Positions 45,319-56,170 are shown, counted from the stretch's first letter. The stretch: 64,000 nucleotides of DNA from Camelimonas fluminis (GCF_014656355.1 NZ_BNCG01000005.1:11961-75960); one strand, 5' to 3'. The notes: generated by a model not told the origin, from the sequence alone. Program-made: numbers and translations.

Positions 45319-45549
45319 TCAGAGCGACAGATAGGGGTAGGCGCCATACAGGCCGGCGAACAGCACCGCGGAAACGACCGTTGTCCACAGCATCTTCCAC
45401 CACAGCAGCGGCCGCGACGGCGCGCCAGGTTCGGAGCCCTCCACCACTTCGCCGCTCTCATGCTGGCTACGGACGCCAAACGGCAGGATCGCGAACAGCG
45501 TGATCCACCACATCACGAAATATATGGCGAGAGACAGGGTAAGGCTCAT
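45319..45549 (-). CDS. DUF1467 family membrane protein
   Basis: 76 residues with two membrane helices: LSLAIYFVMWWITLFAILPF (about 5-24) and WTTVVSAVLFAGLYGAYPYL (about 54-73), joined by a polar loop containing GVRSQHESGEVVEGSEPGAP. The pattern FVMWWITLFAILPFGVRSQ is diagnostic of DUF1467. The family is conserved in alphaproteobacteria beside mce and proS, as here; its function is unknown. Confidence 0.88.
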   Translation of the reverse strand: MSLTLSLAIYFVMWWITLFAILPFGVRSQHESGEVVEGSEPGAPSRPLLWWKMLWTTVVSAVLFAGLYGAYPYLSL

Positions 45550-45807
45550 TCCGGCAATGACTTCCTGCGCTGGAGCGTGTTTCGTATGAAGGCGCCATGC
45601 TGGGCCGGGCCGCTTCGGGCGGTTTGGCCGTCATCTCCCGCCGGATGCGTCAAGCAGACCGACAGGGCGGAAACCGCCTTCACAAGACGGAACCCTGCCC
45701 CGCAGCTTCCGGACGAACCCGTTGTCAGGTCGTCCGGAACGCGCATCGGCGGCAGCGCGTTTTCGCACCGCAAGCGCCACGAAAACGTCTGCCTCGCCCC
45801 AGCCTGA

Positions 45808-46212
45808 TCAGACCTGCTCGAGCTCAACCAGCGTGCCGCAGAAATCCTTCGGATGCAGGAACAGAACCGGCTTGCCGTGCGCGCCGATCTTCGGCTCGCC
45901 GCCGCCGAGCACCCGGGCGCCCTTGGCCACCAGCTGGTCACGGGCGGCGATGATGTCATCGACCTCGTAGCAGACGTGGTGGATGCCGCCGTCCGGATTC
46001 TTGTCGACGAACTTCTGGATGGTCGAATCAGCGCCCATCGGCTCAAGCAGCTCGATCTTGGTGTTCGGCAGCTCGACGAAGACCGTATAAACGCCATGTT
46101 CCGGCTGCGGCACCTTTGCGGAGACCGTCGCGCCAAGCGTCTCTTTGTAGACGCGCGTCGCCGCCTCGATGTCCTTGACGGCAATCGCCACGTGATTGAG
46201 TCGACCGATCAT
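45808..46212 (-). CDS. mce: methylmalonyl-CoA epimerase
   Basis: Interconverts (S)- and (R)-methylmalonyl-CoA, between propionyl-CoA carboxylase and the B12-dependent mutase. 134-residue vicinal-oxygen-chelate protein. Metal ligands are expected at the His in LNHVAIAV (residue 7), the His in GGIHHVCYEV (about 78) and the C-terminal Glu in GTLVELEQV; KIELLEP contributes the second-strand Glu. Complete and of usual length. Its need for the B12 enzyme gives a metabolic link to the cobalamin operon in this window. Confidence 0.93.
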   Translation of the reverse strand: MIGRLNHVAIAVKDIEAATRVYKETLGATVSAKVPQPEHGVYTVFVELPNTKIELLEPMGADSTIQKFVDKNPDGGIHHVCYEVDDIIAARDQLVAKGARVLGGGEPKIGAHGKPVLFLHPKDFCGTLVELEQV

Positions 46213-46439
46213 GCTGTTTTCTCCCTGACTGCGGCGCCTTCCGGCCGGGCGCAGCCCGCGCCGCCAGAAAACGCGTCAAACCGTGTTGAAGCGGGCCCCT
46301 GATCTGCTGCGGCCAGTTTCCCGATAAATGGCTTCCGGGCGGACAGCGGTCCGCGCCAGGCGATCTGCGCATCCCACGCCCCGCGCCGCCTGTCCATGCG
46401 GCCCGTTGGCGCCGGCCCGGCGGATCCAGAATACGCCGG

Positions 46440-48119
46440 TCAGACGCCGACGATCATCACGTGGCAAATCGGCTTCTTGCCCCAGATGTTGCGCAGCTCA
46501 TTGCGCACCGCGCGCTCGACGGCGCTGGCGAACGCCCCTGAATCGCGCCGTTTGCGCGGCGGGAAATTGTCGATGGTTTCGTCGACGATCTCACCGATCA
46601 GCCCCGCCAGCTCCTCGCCCTGGGGCGATTTGGCCGGAACGCCGGCAATCTGGACCTCGGCCTCGCCGATGACATTGCCGCCGTCATCCACGGCGATGGC
46701 CACCGACACCACGCCAGCGAACGACAGTCGCCGGCGCTCCGCGATCGCTGGCTCCGTAGCGGGCACGACGATGTCGCCGTCCTTGTACTGGACGCCAGAA
46801 GGGATTTTGCCAACAACGCCGGCCCCGCCTTCGGCGATCGCCACCACGTCGCCGTTGAGGGCGCGGATAACAGTCGGCACGCCCTGGGCGCGGGCGAACG
46901 CGGCGTGCTCGGTGAGGTGCAGCGGCTCGCCATGGGCCGGAATCGCGATCTTCGGGCGGATCCAGCCATAGAGCTGCTCCAGCTCCCCGCGCCGGGGATG
47001 GCCCGAGACGTGGACCAGATGATCCCGATCCGTCAGAACCTCCACGTCCTTCAGCATCAGCCTGTTGATAATCTCGCCGACGGCGCGCTCGTTGCCCGGA
47101 ATGGTGCGCGATGAGAAAATCACCCGGTCCCCGGGGGAAATTTTCAGCGCCGGGTGATCATCGCGAGCAATCCGCGACATGGCGGCGCGCGGTTCGCCCT
47201 GGCTGCCGGTGAGCAGCGCCACCACCTTGTTGCGCGGCAGGCGGGCCAGCGCATCCGGCGCGCGGAACGGCGGCAGGCCGCTGAGATAGCCGCATTCATC
47301 GGCCACCTGGATCACCCGGTCCATACCGCGGCCAACCACCACCACTTCACGACCGCACGCCGCCGCAGCCTCAGCCACCGAGCGGATGCGGGCCACATTG
47401 GAGGCAAAGGCCGTGACGCAAACACGGTTGCTGGCGCCGGCGATCAGGTCCTTCAGGGTGTGGGAAACATCCGCTTCGCTCGGGCTTGAGCCGGCGCGGA
47501 CCACATTGGTGGAATCACACACCAGGGCCAGCACGCCCTCATCGCCAATCGCCTTCAGGCGCTCCACGTCCGTGGCGCGGCCAACAACCGGCGTGGCGTC
47601 CAGCTTCCAGTCGCCAGTGTGCAGCACCGTGCCGGCGGGCGTGCGAATGCAGAGCGCGTTCGCCTCAGGGATCGAATGCGACACCGGCACGAACTCGATG
47701 CTGAACGGGCCCAGGGTCAGAACGCCGCCCTGCTTGACCTCGCGCAGCGGAATCTTGGGCGCGTTGAACTCCGACAGTCGCCGCGCCTCCAGCAGGCCAA
47801 GCGAAAAGCGGGTGCCGTAGACTGGCACGCTGACCTGAGGCCACAACTGGGCGATGGCGCCGATATGGTCCTCATGGGCGTGCGTCACCACCAGACCAAG
47901 CAGGTTATTGCGGATCGAGTGCAAAAACTGCAGATCCGGATACACCAGATCAATGCCAGGGGTCGTGTCGGCCTGGGCGAAGCTCACGCCCAGATCCACC
48001 AGAATCCACTGCCGGTTCTTGCGCGGCCCGAAACCGTACAGGGCCGCGTTCATACCAATCTCGCCCAGCCCGCCAAGCGGCGCAAAAACGAGTTCCTCAA
48101 CCGGCTGTGTCATGTGCAT
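46440..48119 (-). CDS. rnj: ribonuclease J
   Basis: 5'-exo/endoribonuclease of mRNA and rRNA processing; 559 residues. The metallo-beta-lactamase core has VVTHAHEDHIGAI (zinc motif HxHxDH, about residue 78), SHSIPEANAL, LHTGDWKLD and the beta-CASP VSGHPRRGELEQL with IPAHGEPLHL, followed by a C-terminal domain. Start is taken at ATG 48119, which overlaps the birA stop (TGATG); ATG 48113 (MTQPVEELVFAPLGG) and TTG 48122 are alternatives. Encoded directly after birA. Confidence 0.92.
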   Translation of the reverse strand: MHMTQPVEELVFAPLGGLGEIGMNAALYGFGPRKNRQWILVDLGVSFAQADTTPGIDLVYPDLQFLHSIRNNLLGLVVTHAHEDHIGAIAQLWPQVSVPVYGTRFSLGLLEARRLSEFNAPKIPLREVKQGGVLTLGPFSIEFVPVSHSIPEANALCIRTPAGTVLHTGDWKLDATPVVGRATDVERLKAIGDEGVLALVCDSTNVVRAGSSPSEADVSHTLKDLIAGASNRVCVTAFASNVARIRSVAEAAAACGREVVVVGRGMDRVIQVADECGYLSGLPPFRAPDALARLPRNKVVALLTGSQGEPRAAMSRIARDDHPALKISPGDRVIFSSRTIPGNERAVGEIINRLMLKDVEVLTDRDHLVHVSGHPRRGELEQLYGWIRPKIAIPAHGEPLHLTEHAAFARAQGVPTVIRALNGDVVAIAEGGAGVVGKIPSGVQYKDGDIVVPATEPAIAERRRLSFAGVVSVAIAVDDGGNVIGEAEVQIAGVPAKSPQGEELAGLIGEIVDETIDNFPPRKRRDSGAFASAVERAVRNELRNIWGKKPICHVMIVGV

Positions 48120-48961
48120 CAAATCCTTGCTGCGTTCTGCGACGCCCCGTCCTGCGGGCGCGCAGCCGCGGCCTCCCCCCTGAATGAACCCACGTCGCCA
48201 AATTGGACATCGCCTGCGGTAATGGTCCGCGCCTCGCCCGTGGGCAGGCGGACGACAAGCTGCCCGGCGGCGTCAATTGTCTCGAACACGCCGCGAATGA
48301 CTTCATCGCCAAACTGGATGGCGACCGCGCCGCCGACGCCGTGCGCCCTGGACAACCACTCGTCCCGAATGCGCCTCATGCCCCGGGCGTTATCCCATAA
48401 CGCGAAATATTCCAGCCATGTAGCTGACAATGCTTCAAAAACCGACGCAGCATTCACGTGCGCCCCGGCCTGTTGCAACGATGCCACGGCATAAGGCGCG
48501 CCTTCCGGCGCGGCCACCACATTGACGCCGACGCCAATGACCACCACGCGCCGTCCGCGCTGGAGCACCTCGCTCTCGAGCAACATGCCCGAGGCCTTGC
48601 CGCCATTGATCAGCAGATCGTTGGGCCACTTGACCCGGAGACTGTCCGCCAGATGCGGCGCGCAAACCCGGACTGCTTCGTGAAGCGCGACGCCAGCAAC
48701 GAAACCGATCGTCGCGGTCATGCCCGGCTCACACTGGGGCTCGACCAGCAGGGACGCGGCCAGATTGCCTCGCGGCCCTTCCCAACTGCGGCCACGGCGA
48801 CCGCGGCCGCCGCGCTGCTGCGACGTCACCACCCACAGATTGGCCTCGGCGCCGGCGCGCGCTCGCTCCATGGCGTCCGTATTCGTGGAACCCTCGACGA
48901 CGTCAAAGGCCAGCAGCCTGTAACCTGTCGCTTCTGCCTGAGGCGCCAGTGAAAATCGCAT
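48119..48961 (-). CDS. birA: biotin--[acetyl-CoA-carboxylase] ligase
   Basis: Attaches biotin to carboxylases. 280 residues from ATG 48961, which has GGAAGGGG upstream. The open frame to 49201 is a translated repeat and is rejected. The biotin/ATP loop is GGRGRRGRSWEGPRGNL, with RVKWPNDLLINGGKASGML and VIGVGVNV following, then a C-terminal SH3-like cap. There is no N-terminal DNA-binding domain, so it is a monofunctional ligase without the repressor role of E. coli BirA. Lies between nuoN and rnj. Confidence 0.93.
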   Translation of the reverse strand: MRFSLAPQAEATGYRLLAFDVVEGSTNTDAMERARAGAEANLWVVTSQQRGGRGRRGRSWEGPRGNLAASLLVEPQCEPGMTATIGFVAGVALHEAVRVCAPHLADSLRVKWPNDLLINGGKASGMLLESEVLQRGRRVVVIGVGVNVVAAPEGAPYAVASLQQAGAHVNAASVFEALSATWLEYFALWDNARGMRRIRDEWLSRAHGVGGAVAIQFGDEVIRGVFETIDAAGQLVVRLPTGEARTITAGDVQFGDVGSFRGEAAAARPQDGASQNAARI

Positions 48962-49022
48962 GTATGTCGACGCCCCTTCCGGCTTGTGCAGCGCTTCCTG
49001 TCTGACTCCACCGGGCTGGAGC

Positions 49023-49118
49023 CATTCCCGCTCTATATGGATCGGGAACTGCTCCAGTTTCCTTGTTTTGAGCGAATTCTGATCGACCAGACGATTCCGT
49101 CTGGTCGGAAAGCGCTCT
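49023..49118 (+). repeat. dispersed repeat (family A), copy 2
   Basis: Near-identical to 43195-43290, same orientation, including the CCAGACG / CGTCTGG stem. Its translation accounts for the false N-terminal extension of birA. Confidence 0.9.
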
Positions 49119-49305
49119 ATGGCGATGTCGCGCTCCATGGCGCCCAGGAAACGGCGAGCCCGCCCTGCCTGACGAAGCAGCGGGCCGATGATCCCGGGCA
49201 TCCCATCGTGTATGCCAGAGCCGCCCGGTCAACGCTACACCTGTATTTCATCTCACGACCGGCAAAGACGCCGGGTTGTAACGGGAGCGGAAGGCGCCGG
49301 ACGCA

Positions 49306-49341
49306 TGAAAAAGCGCGGCGTCATCGACGCCGCGCTTTTTC
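49306..49341 (-). terminator. intrinsic terminator of the nuo operon
   Basis: AAAAAGCGCGGCGTC, loop ATC, GACGCCGCGCTTTTT. A near-perfect 15-bp hairpin that ends in T's on both strands, 28 bases past nuoN. Confidence 0.93.
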
Positions 49342-49368
49342 GAGTCCCGGAGCGGATCTGCCCGTCTG

Positions 49369-50808
49369 TCAGAACAGGGTCTTCGCCGCAGCGACCGCCA
49401 CCACATTCAGCAGCGCAGGCGCCACGAAATAGCCAACCGTGACCACCGTCGACAGGGCAAGAACCACCTTGGCCGCAACGGGCATCGGGTCCAGCCCTTC
49501 CTTCGGTTCGTCAAAGAACATCACCTTGACGATGCGCAGGTAGTAGAAGGCGCCGACCACGCTGGTCAGGATGCCGAACACCGCCAGCAGCGTCAGCTTG
49601 GCCTGAATGGCGGCGGCGAAGACGTAGAACTTGGCGAAAAAACCGGCCAGCGGCGGAATGCCGGCCAGCGAGAACATCAGCAGGGCGAACAGATAGGCCA
49701 TCGCCGGGCTCTGCTTGGACAGGCCCGCGAGATCGCTGATCTCCTCCACCGGCTGGCCATTGCGGCGCATGGCGACGATGCAGGCGAACACGCCCAGCGT
49801 CATCGCCACATAGATCGCCATGTACAGCAGCACGCCATAGACGCCCTGCTCCGTGCCGGCCGCAAGACCGACGAGGGCGAAGCCCATGTGGCCAATCGAG
49901 GAATAGGCCATCAGACGCTTGATGTTGTGCTGGCCGATCGCGGCGAAGGCGCCCAGCGCCATCGAGGCGAACGACACGAACACGATGATCTGCTGCCACT
50001 GGCCCGTGATGCCCGGGAAGGCGCTGACCAGCACGCGCACGGTGATGGCGACGGCGGCGACCTTGGGGGCGCTGGCGAGGAAAGCCGTGACCGGCGTCGG
50101 CGCGCCTTCATAAACGTCCGGCGTCCACATGTGGAACGGCACGGCGCTCATCTTGAAGGCAAGGCCAGCGGCCAGGAAGGCCAGACCGAAGATCACGCCG
50201 CTATGGGGAGCGCCCGTAACGGCGGCGGCGATGCCGGCGAACGACACAGTGCCGGTGAAGCCGTAGATCAGCGACGCGCCGTACAGCAGCATGCCCGAGG
50301 ACAGGGCGCCCAGCACGAAGTACTTCAGGCCAGCTTCCGTCGAACGGACATTGTCGCGGTCAAAGGCGCAGATGACGTAGATCGCCAGCGACTGCAACTC
50401 CAGGCCGATATACAGCGCGATCAGGTCTCCGGCCGAGATCATCACCATCATGCCGGTGACGGAGAGAAGCACCAGCACCGGATACTCAAAGGCGCTGAGG
50501 CCGCGCTGGCGGAAATCGTCAAACGACAGCATCAGCGCGCCGGCGGCGCCGATCAGCGCCAGCACCTTCATGAAGCGGCCAAAACCATCCACCACGAAAG
50601 CGCCGTTAAAGGCGACGGTCCGTCCTTCCGGCTGCATCGCAACCAGTGCGCCCGCAACGATCAGCAACAGCAGCGTCATGCCATTGACGAAAGCCGTGGA
50701 CCGGGGGCCGGCGAAAGCGCCGATGAGCAGCAGCGCAAGCGCGCTCCCCGCGAGCAACAGCTCGGGCAGGAACAACGGAAGCGCTGGAAAAATCGCTGCG
50801 GCGGTCAT
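49369..50808 (-). CDS. nuoN: NADH-quinone oxidoreductase subunit N
   Basis: Antiporter-like proton-pumping subunit in the membrane arm of complex I. 479 residues, about 14 helices. Typical segments are GLELQSLAIYVICAFDR, the functional Glu/Lys helices around FLASAPKVAAVAI (about residue 245) and KRLMAYSSIGHMGFALVGLA (about 295-315). Last gene of the operon, seven bases after nuoM and followed by a strong terminator. Confidence 0.96.
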   Translation of the reverse strand: MTAAAIFPALPLFLPELLLAGSALALLLIGAFAGPRSTAFVNGMTLLLLIVAGALVAMQPEGRTVAFNGAFVVDGFGRFMKVLALIGAAGALMLSFDDFRQRGLSAFEYPVLVLLSVTGMMVMISAGDLIALYIGLELQSLAIYVICAFDRDNVRSTEAGLKYFVLGALSSGMLLYGASLIYGFTGTVSFAGIAAAVTGAPHSGVIFGLAFLAAGLAFKMSAVPFHMWTPDVYEGAPTPVTAFLASAPKVAAVAITVRVLVSAFPGITGQWQQIIVFVSFASMALGAFAAIGQHNIKRLMAYSSIGHMGFALVGLAAGTEQGVYGVLLYMAIYVAMTLGVFACIVAMRRNGQPVEEISDLAGLSKQSPAMAYLFALLMFSLAGIPPLAGFFAKFYVFAAAIQAKLTLLAVFGILTSVVGAFYYLRIVKVMFFDEPKEGLDPMPVAAKVVLALSTVVTVGYFVAPALLNVVAVAAAKTLF

Positions 50809-50815
50809 GCTTGCC

Positions 50816-52327
50816 TCAATGGGTCGCGAGCGCAGCCGTTTTCACGGCGGAAAGCGCTGCCTGGGTGTGCTTGAGAAGTTCTGCGGTCGGCGCGGCGAAC
50901 ACGTCGAGGATCTGGCCCGGCTGCACGCCATACCAGATGATCAGCAGGATCAGCGGGACAAAGATCACCACCTCGCGCACGTTGAGGTCCGTCATCTTGC
51001 GCAGGACGTCCTTCTCCATCGGGCCGAACACCACGCGGCGGAACAGCCTCAGGGCGTAGGCCGCCGACAGGATGACGCCGGTGCAGGCGAGGAACGCCAC
51101 CCACGTGTTGGCGCGGAAGGTCCCAAGCAGCGTCAGGAACTCGCCGACGAAGCCCGAGGTGCCCGGAAGACCGACGTTGGCCATGGTCAGGATCAGCATG
51201 ACGATGGCGTATTTCGGCATGCGCGAGACAAGGCCGCCATAGGCGTCGATGCGCAGGGTGTGCAGGCGGTCGTAAATCACGCCGACGCCGAGGAACAGCG
51301 CACCCGAGACGAGGCCGTGCGACACCATCTGGAACATGGCGCCCTGGACGCCCTGCTCGGTCATCGAGAAGATGCCCATGGTGACGAACCCCATGTGGGC
51401 GATCGACGAATAGGCGATGAGCTTCTTGATGTTCTCCTGCATCAGCGCGACCAGCGAGGTGTAGATGATCGCGATCACCGACATGGCGTAGACCAGCGGC
51501 GCGAAATACGCCGACGCGTCGGGGAACATGGGCAGCGAGAAGCGGATGAAACCGTAGCCGCCCATTTTCAGCAGGATGGCGGCCAGGATCACCGAACCGG
51601 CGGTCGGCGCCTCCACGTGGGCGTCAGGAAGCCAGGTGTGCACCGGCCACATCGGCATCTTCACCGCGAACGAGGCGAAGAAGGCCAACCAAAGCCAGAT
51701 TTGCAGCTGGGGGCCAAACTTGTGCTGCAGCAGCGTCGGAATGTCGGTGGTGCCGGCCTGCCAGTACATGGCCATGATCGCCAGCAGCATCAGCACCGAG
51801 CCGAGCAGCGTGTAGAGGAAGAATTTGAAGCTGGCGTAAATGCGCCGGTCATGACCCCAGATGCCGATGATCAGGAACATCGGGATCAGGCCTGCCTCAA
51901 AGAACAGGTAGAACAGCACCAGATCGAGCGCGGCGAACACGCCGATCATCGTCGCTTCCAGGATCAGGAAGGCGATGAAGTATTCGCGCACCCGGTGCTC
52001 GATCGAATTCCACGACGCCAGCACGCAGAACGGCATCAGGAACGCCGTCAGCACGATGAAGGGCAGCGAGAAGCCGTCGACGCCAAGCTTGAAGCGGATG
52101 GTCTCCGCGATCCAGGCGTGGCTTTCAACCAGCTGGAACGTGGCGCTGGCCGTATCAAAGCGATGCCAGGCGACCAGAGACAGGATGAACGTCGCAACCG
52201 TGGTCGCCAGCGCGATCCAGCGCGCATTGGCGGCGACGGATTCCTTCGCGCCGCGCAACGCCAGGATCAGCAGTGCGCCGACAACCGGAATGGCGACCAG
52301 GCCAGAGAGGATGCCAAAGCCGAACAT
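50816..52327 (-). CDS. nuoM: NADH-quinone oxidoreductase subunit M
   Basis: Second antiporter-like subunit, 503 residues. Family marks are [39 protein letters not shown] and [20 protein letters not shown]. Start overlaps the nuoL stop by one base (ATGA), showing tight coupling with nuoL. Confidence 0.96.
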   Translation of the reverse strand: MFGFGILSGLVAIPVVGALLILALRGAKESVAANARWIALATTVATFILSLVAWHRFDTASATFQLVESHAWIAETIRFKLGVDGFSLPFIVLTAFLMPFCVLASWNSIEHRVREYFIAFLILEATMIGVFAALDLVLFYLFFEAGLIPMFLIIGIWGHDRRIYASFKFFLYTLLGSVLMLLAIMAMYWQAGTTDIPTLLQHKFGPQLQIWLWLAFFASFAVKMPMWPVHTWLPDAHVEAPTAGSVILAAILLKMGGYGFIRFSLPMFPDASAYFAPLVYAMSVIAIIYTSLVALMQENIKKLIAYSSIAHMGFVTMGIFSMTEQGVQGAMFQMVSHGLVSGALFLGVGVIYDRLHTLRIDAYGGLVSRMPKYAIVMLILTMANVGLPGTSGFVGEFLTLLGTFRANTWVAFLACTGVILSAAYALRLFRRVVFGPMEKDVLRKMTDLNVREVVIFVPLILLIIWYGVQPGQILDVFAAPTAELLKHTQAALSAVKTAALATH

Positions 52328-54318
52328 CAGTGGGCCCCTCCAACGAGGTACCAGGTAACGAGGATTGCAACGCCAATCAGCATGGCGAACGCATAGTGAT
52401 AGAGGTAGCCGGACTGCAGCCGGACCGCCCGGTTGGCCACGTCAACCACGCGGGCTGACACGCCGTCGGGCCCGAAGCCGTCAATCAGCCAGCCGTCGCC
52501 CTTCTTCCAGAGGAAGCTGCCGATCCACTTCGCCGGACGTACGAACAGCACGTCGTAGATCTCGTCGAAGTACCACTTGTTGAGCAGGAAGCGGTACAGG
52601 ATCGGCTGGTCGGCGGCGAGTTGCACAGGCAGCGCCGGGTTCTTGACGTAGAACCACCAGGCGACGACGAAGCCCAGGATCATCATGAGCATCGGCGACA
52701 GCTTCACCCACAGCGGCGCGTGGTGAATGTCGTGCAGGATATGGTTGTCCTTCGCCGTGAACAGCGCGCCCTTCCAGAAGTGCTCGTAGTTGTCGCCGAT
52801 GAACGACCCGGCGAACGCCGCGCCCGCGACCAGCGCGCCGACCGACAGCACGGCCAGCGGGATCATCATGACCATCGGGCTCTCGTGCGGCGTGTGATCG
52901 CCGTGGCCGTGGTCATCATGGGCATGGGCCGCGTGCGCATGATCGTCATGACCGTGCGCGTCATGCTGCTTCCAGCGCGGCTCGCCGAAGAAGGTCATGA
53001 AGAACAGACGCCAGGAGTAGAACGAGGTGAACAGCGCGGCGATGACAACGCAAAGGAAGGCGTAGGTTGCCGCCGGCGAGTGCGAGACGAAGGCGGATTC
53101 AATGATCGCGTCCTTCGAATAATACCCGGCCGTGAACGGGAAGCCGGTCAGCGCCAGATTTCCGATCAGCATAGCGGTCATGGTGTACGGAATGTACTTC
53201 CGCAGCCCGCCCATGTTCCGCATGTCCTGCTCATGATGCATGGCGTGGATCACCGAACCGGCGCCAAGGAACAGCAGGGCCTTGAAGAAGGCGTGGGTGA
53301 ACAGGTGGAACACGCCAGCGCCGAAGGCGCCGACGCCCAGCGCCACGAACATGTAGCCGAGCTGCGAGCAGGTCGAATAGGCGATGACGCGCTTGATGTC
53401 GTTCTGCACCAGGCCGACGGTGGCGGCGAAGAAGGCCGTGGTGGCGCCGACGACCGTCATCACCACGAGCGCCGTGGGCGCCAGTTCGAACAGCGGCGTC
53501 AGGCGGGCGACCATGAACACGCCGGCGGTCACCATGGTGGCGGCGTGAATGAGCGCCGACACCGGGGTCGGACCTTCCATGGCGTCAGGCAGCCAGGTGT
53601 GGAGCAGGAACTGCGCCGACTTGCCCATCGCGCCCATGAACAGCATGAGACAGGCAATGGTCATGGCGTTCCAGTCATAACCCAGGAAGTGGAACGTCTT
53701 GCCAGCCATCTCGGCGGCCTTCGGGAAGATCTGGTCGAAGGCGACCGATCCCGTCATCACGAAGACGATGAAGATGCCGATCAGGAAGCCGAAGTCGCCA
53801 ACGCGGTTGACGATGAAGGCCTTCATGGCGGCGGCGTTGGCCGAGGGCTTTTCGTACCAGAAGCCGATCAGCAGGTACGAGGCCAGGCCGACGCCTTCCC
53901 AGCCGAAGAACATCTGCACCAGATTGTCGGCGGTCACCAGCATGAGCATGGCGAAAGTGAACAGCGACAGATAGGCGAAGAACCGCGGCCGGGACGGGTC
54001 TTCATGCATGTAGCCGATCGAATACAGATGCACGAGCGCCGACACGGTGTTGACCACCACCAGCATCACGGCGGTCAGCGTGTCGATCTTCAGCGCCCAG
54101 TCGGCGACCAGCCCGCCGGAGGTCATCCAGTTGACGATCGTCACGTGGACGGGGCCGGACTGGTACGCCACCTGCAAAAACACCACCCACGACAGAGCCG
54201 CTGAAACGAACAGCAGCGACGTGGTGACGATTTCGCTGGCGCGCGCCCCCATGATGCGGCCGAAGAGGCCTGCAATCAGAAATCCGGCAAGCGGAAGAAA
54301 GACGATCGCGTGATACAT
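52327..54318 (-). CDS. nuoL: NADH-quinone oxidoreductase subunit L
   Basis: Distal antiporter subunit with the long lateral helix, 663 residues. [47 protein letters not shown] split near residue 230, and [20 protein letters not shown] are diagnostic. Unusual is a His-rich loop around residues 450-477, encoded at about 52885-52970: [18 protein letters not shown] followed by HGHGDHTPH, eleven His in under 30 residues. It lies between transmembrane segments and could bind divalent metal or be a neutral expansion. Confidence 0.95.
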   Translation of the reverse strand: MYHAIVFLPLAGFLIAGLFGRIMGARASEIVTTSLLFVSAALSWVVFLQVAYQSGPVHVTIVNWMTSGGLVADWALKIDTLTAVMLVVVNTVSALVHLYSIGYMHEDPSRPRFFAYLSLFTFAMLMLVTADNLVQMFFGWEGVGLASYLLIGFWYEKPSANAAAMKAFIVNRVGDFGFLIGIFIVFVMTGSVAFDQIFPKAAEMAGKTFHFLGYDWNAMTIACLMLFMGAMGKSAQFLLHTWLPDAMEGPTPVSALIHAATMVTAGVFMVARLTPLFELAPTALVVMTVVGATTAFFAATVGLVQNDIKRVIAYSTCSQLGYMFVALGVGAFGAGVFHLFTHAFFKALLFLGAGSVIHAMHHEQDMRNMGGLRKYIPYTMTAMLIGNLALTGFPFTAGYYSKDAIIESAFVSHSPAATYAFLCVVIAALFTSFYSWRLFFMTFFGEPRWKQHDAHGHDDHAHAAHAHDDHGHGDHTPHESPMVMMIPLAVLSVGALVAGAAFAGSFIGDNYEHFWKGALFTAKDNHILHDIHHAPLWVKLSPMLMMILGFVVAWWFYVKNPALPVQLAADQPILYRFLLNKWYFDEIYDVLFVRPAKWIGSFLWKKGDGWLIDGFGPDGVSARVVDVANRAVRLQSGYLYHYAFAMLIGVAILVTWYLVGGAH

Positions 54319-54514
54319 GACGGCCGTTCGTGCATGTGGACGGCCGCAGCTTGCGCCCCGCCGTCCTGTGGCTTGTTTCGGCGCCGCTTGCGGGGAAACT
54401 CCCCTGCCCGACAGATGTCAGGCGCTCGCGGCTCCGGCTCTGGAGCCGCGTCGCACCAGAGGCGCGACGCGGCGGATCCGTGGTTCCGCCGGCCCGGAAG
54501 CCGGCGGCGGGGCC

Positions 54515-54823
54515 TCAGCCCTTCAGCGTATTGACGTCCTCAACCGCGATGGAGCCACGGTTGCGGAAGAACACCACCAGGATGGCGAGGCCGATGGCGG
54601 TCTCGGCGGCGGCGACGGTGAGCACCATCAGCGCGAACACCTGACCCATCATGTCGCCAAGGAAGCTGGAGAAGGCCACGAAATTCAGGTTCACCGAGAG
54701 CAGGATCAGCTCGATGGACATCAGGATGACGATGACATTCTTGCGGTTGAGGAAGATGCCGAAAACGCCGAGCGTGAACAGGATGGCGGCGACGGTGAGG
54801 TAGTGGCCAAGTCCGATAATCAT
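54515..54823 (-). CDS. nuoK: NADH-quinone oxidoreductase subunit K
   Basis: 102-residue, three-helix subunit homologous to MrpC. The conserved membrane Glu pair sits in [17 protein letters not shown] and [14 protein letters not shown], both essential in E. coli. Separated from nuoL by 196 bases without a visible gene, and from nuoJ by 14 bases. Confidence 0.95.
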   Translation of the reverse strand: MIIGLGHYLTVAAILFTLGVFGIFLNRKNVIVILMSIELILLSVNLNFVAFSSFLGDMMGQVFALMVLTVAAAETAIGLAILVVFFRNRGSIAVEDVNTLKG

Positions 54824-54837
54824 CTGGCTGATCTCCC

Positions 54838-55452
54838 TCAGAGGCCGCGACGGAAGGGAACCTTCCGCAGTTCGATAACATCTTCCTTGGTGCGGGCCAC
54901 CTGACGGCTGACGTCCTGACGACGCACATTGGGCTTGTGGCGCAGGGTCAGCACGATGGCGCCGATCATGGCCACCAGCAGCACCAGACCGGCTGCCTGG
55001 AAGTAGAAGACGAAGTCCGTGTAGAGCACGCGGGCCAGCGCCTCGGTGTTGGTGAGCTGGGCGGCCGGCGGGATCGGCGAGGCCACGGTGCGCGGAACCC
55101 CGGCGGGGGCCAGCCAGGCGCCGATGATCATCACCAGCTCGGCCAGCAACACCAGGCCGACAAGGGCGCCCACCGGCATGTACTGCAGCGCGCCCTTCTT
55201 CAGCTCGGCGAAGTCGACGTCGAGCATCATGACGACGAACAGGAACAGCACCGCCACCGCGCCCACATAAACGATGATGAGCAGCAGTCCGAGGAACTCG
55301 GCGCCGAGCAGGATGAACAGCCCGGTGACGTTGGCGAACGTCAGGATCAGGAACAGCACCGAATGCACGGGATTGCGCGAGGCGATCACCATGAACGCCG
55401 AAGCGACGGCCACTGCTGAGAAGAGATAGAAGAAGACTGCTGCGGCGATCAT
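54838..55452 (-). CDS. nuoJ: NADH-quinone oxidoreductase subunit J
   Basis: 204-residue, five-helix subunit near the quinone-end of the membrane arm. [44 protein letters not shown] (helix TM3 with its pi-bulge) are typical. The C-terminal tail is charged ([19 protein letters not shown]). Directly upstream of nuoK. Confidence 0.95.
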   Translation of the reverse strand: MIAAAVFFYLFSAVAVASAFMVIASRNPVHSVLFLILTFANVTGLFILLGAEFLGLLLIIVYVGAVAVLFLFVVMMLDVDFAELKKGALQYMPVGALVGLVLLAELVMIIGAWLAPAGVPRTVASPIPPAAQLTNTEALARVLYTDFVFYFQAAGLVLLVAMIGAIVLTLRHKPNVRRQDVSRQVARTKEDVIELRKVPFRRGL

Positions 55453-55522
55453 CCGTCTGCGTCCTTGACAGCCTGCCCGGCGTCGGTTGCGGTTTCAGGT
55501 CCCGGTAAGGCCCTCAACCCGT

Positions 55523-55625
55523 CCTGGAGCGTTTTCCCGCAAGGCCCGTGGCGCCCTGCGCGCGGAAAGCGCGTCAATTCAAAACATGGAGCAAAACTCC
55601 GGTCCGGAATGAACGGGTTTTGCTG
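55523..55625. repeat. dispersed repeat (family B), in nuoJ-nuoI gap
   Basis: Starts CTGGAGCGTTTTCCCGCAAG, includes GGAAAGCGCGTCAATTCAAA and ends in a GGAGCAAAACTCCGG ... GGGTTTTGCT stem. Same layout as other family B copies. Confidence 0.6.
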
Positions 55626-55681
55626 CGGGTGACCGCCCTGCCCGGACGCTGGCGCCGGACAGGGCGTGGAACTGACCTGGA

Positions 55682-56170
55682 TTAACGGTAAGGCGCGTCC
55701 ATCGCGATGTTGCGCGCGATTTCCCGCTCCCAGCGATCGCCGTTATCGAGGAGCTTCTGCTTGTCGTAGTAGAGCTCTTCGCGCGTCTCGACCGCGAATT
55801 CATAATTCGGCCCCTCGACGATGGCGTCCACCGGGCAGGCCTCCTGGCACATGCCGCAATAGATGCACTTCACCATGTCGATGTCGTAACGGGTGGTGCG
55901 GCGCGTGCCGTCATTGCGACGCGGCCCGGCCTCAATGGTGATGGCCTGGGCTGGACAGATGGCTTCGCACAGCTTGCAGGCGATGCACCGCTCCTCGCCG
56001 TTCGGATAACGGCGCAACGCGTGTTCACCGCGGAAACGCGGCGACAACTGGCCCTTCTCGAAGGGATAGTTGAGGGTCGCCTTGGGCCGGAAGAAATAAC
56101 GCATCGACAGCGTGAACGCCGACACGAACTCCTTCAGAAACAACGACGACACCGCCTGGCCGATCGCCAT
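55682..56170 (-). CDS. nuoI: NADH-quinone oxidoreductase subunit I
   Basis: 162-residue peripheral subunit carrying clusters N6a and N6b. The two ferredoxin motifs are [16 protein letters not shown] and [16 protein letters not shown]. Complete and of usual alphaproteobacterial length. A repeat-filled gap separates it from nuoJ. Confidence 0.97.
   Translation of the reverse strand: MAIGQAVSSLFLKEFVSAFTLSMRYFFRPKATLNYPFEKGQLSPRFRGEHALRRYPNGEERCIACKLCEAICPAQAITIEAGPRRNDGTRRTTRYDIDMVKCIYCGMCQEACPVDAIVEGPNYEFAVETREELYYDKQKLLDNGDRWEREIARNIAMDAPYR

Larger units (their letters stand above)
48962..49368. other. intergenic between nuoN and birA
   Basis: Contains family A repeat copy 2 (49023-49118) and the strong nuo terminator (49306-49341). 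The birA promoter presumably lies between them. Confidence 0.5.

Noticed and set aside
48962-49201. 80-residue N-terminal extension of BirA
   Set aside because: Translated family A repeat; the internal ATG has a good ribosome site and the family N-terminus.
50450-54204. Very long plus-strand frames (648 and 527 codons) opposite nuoM and nuoL
   Set aside because: His/Gln/Asp-rich antisense translations of membrane-protein codons; no domain and no ribosome site.
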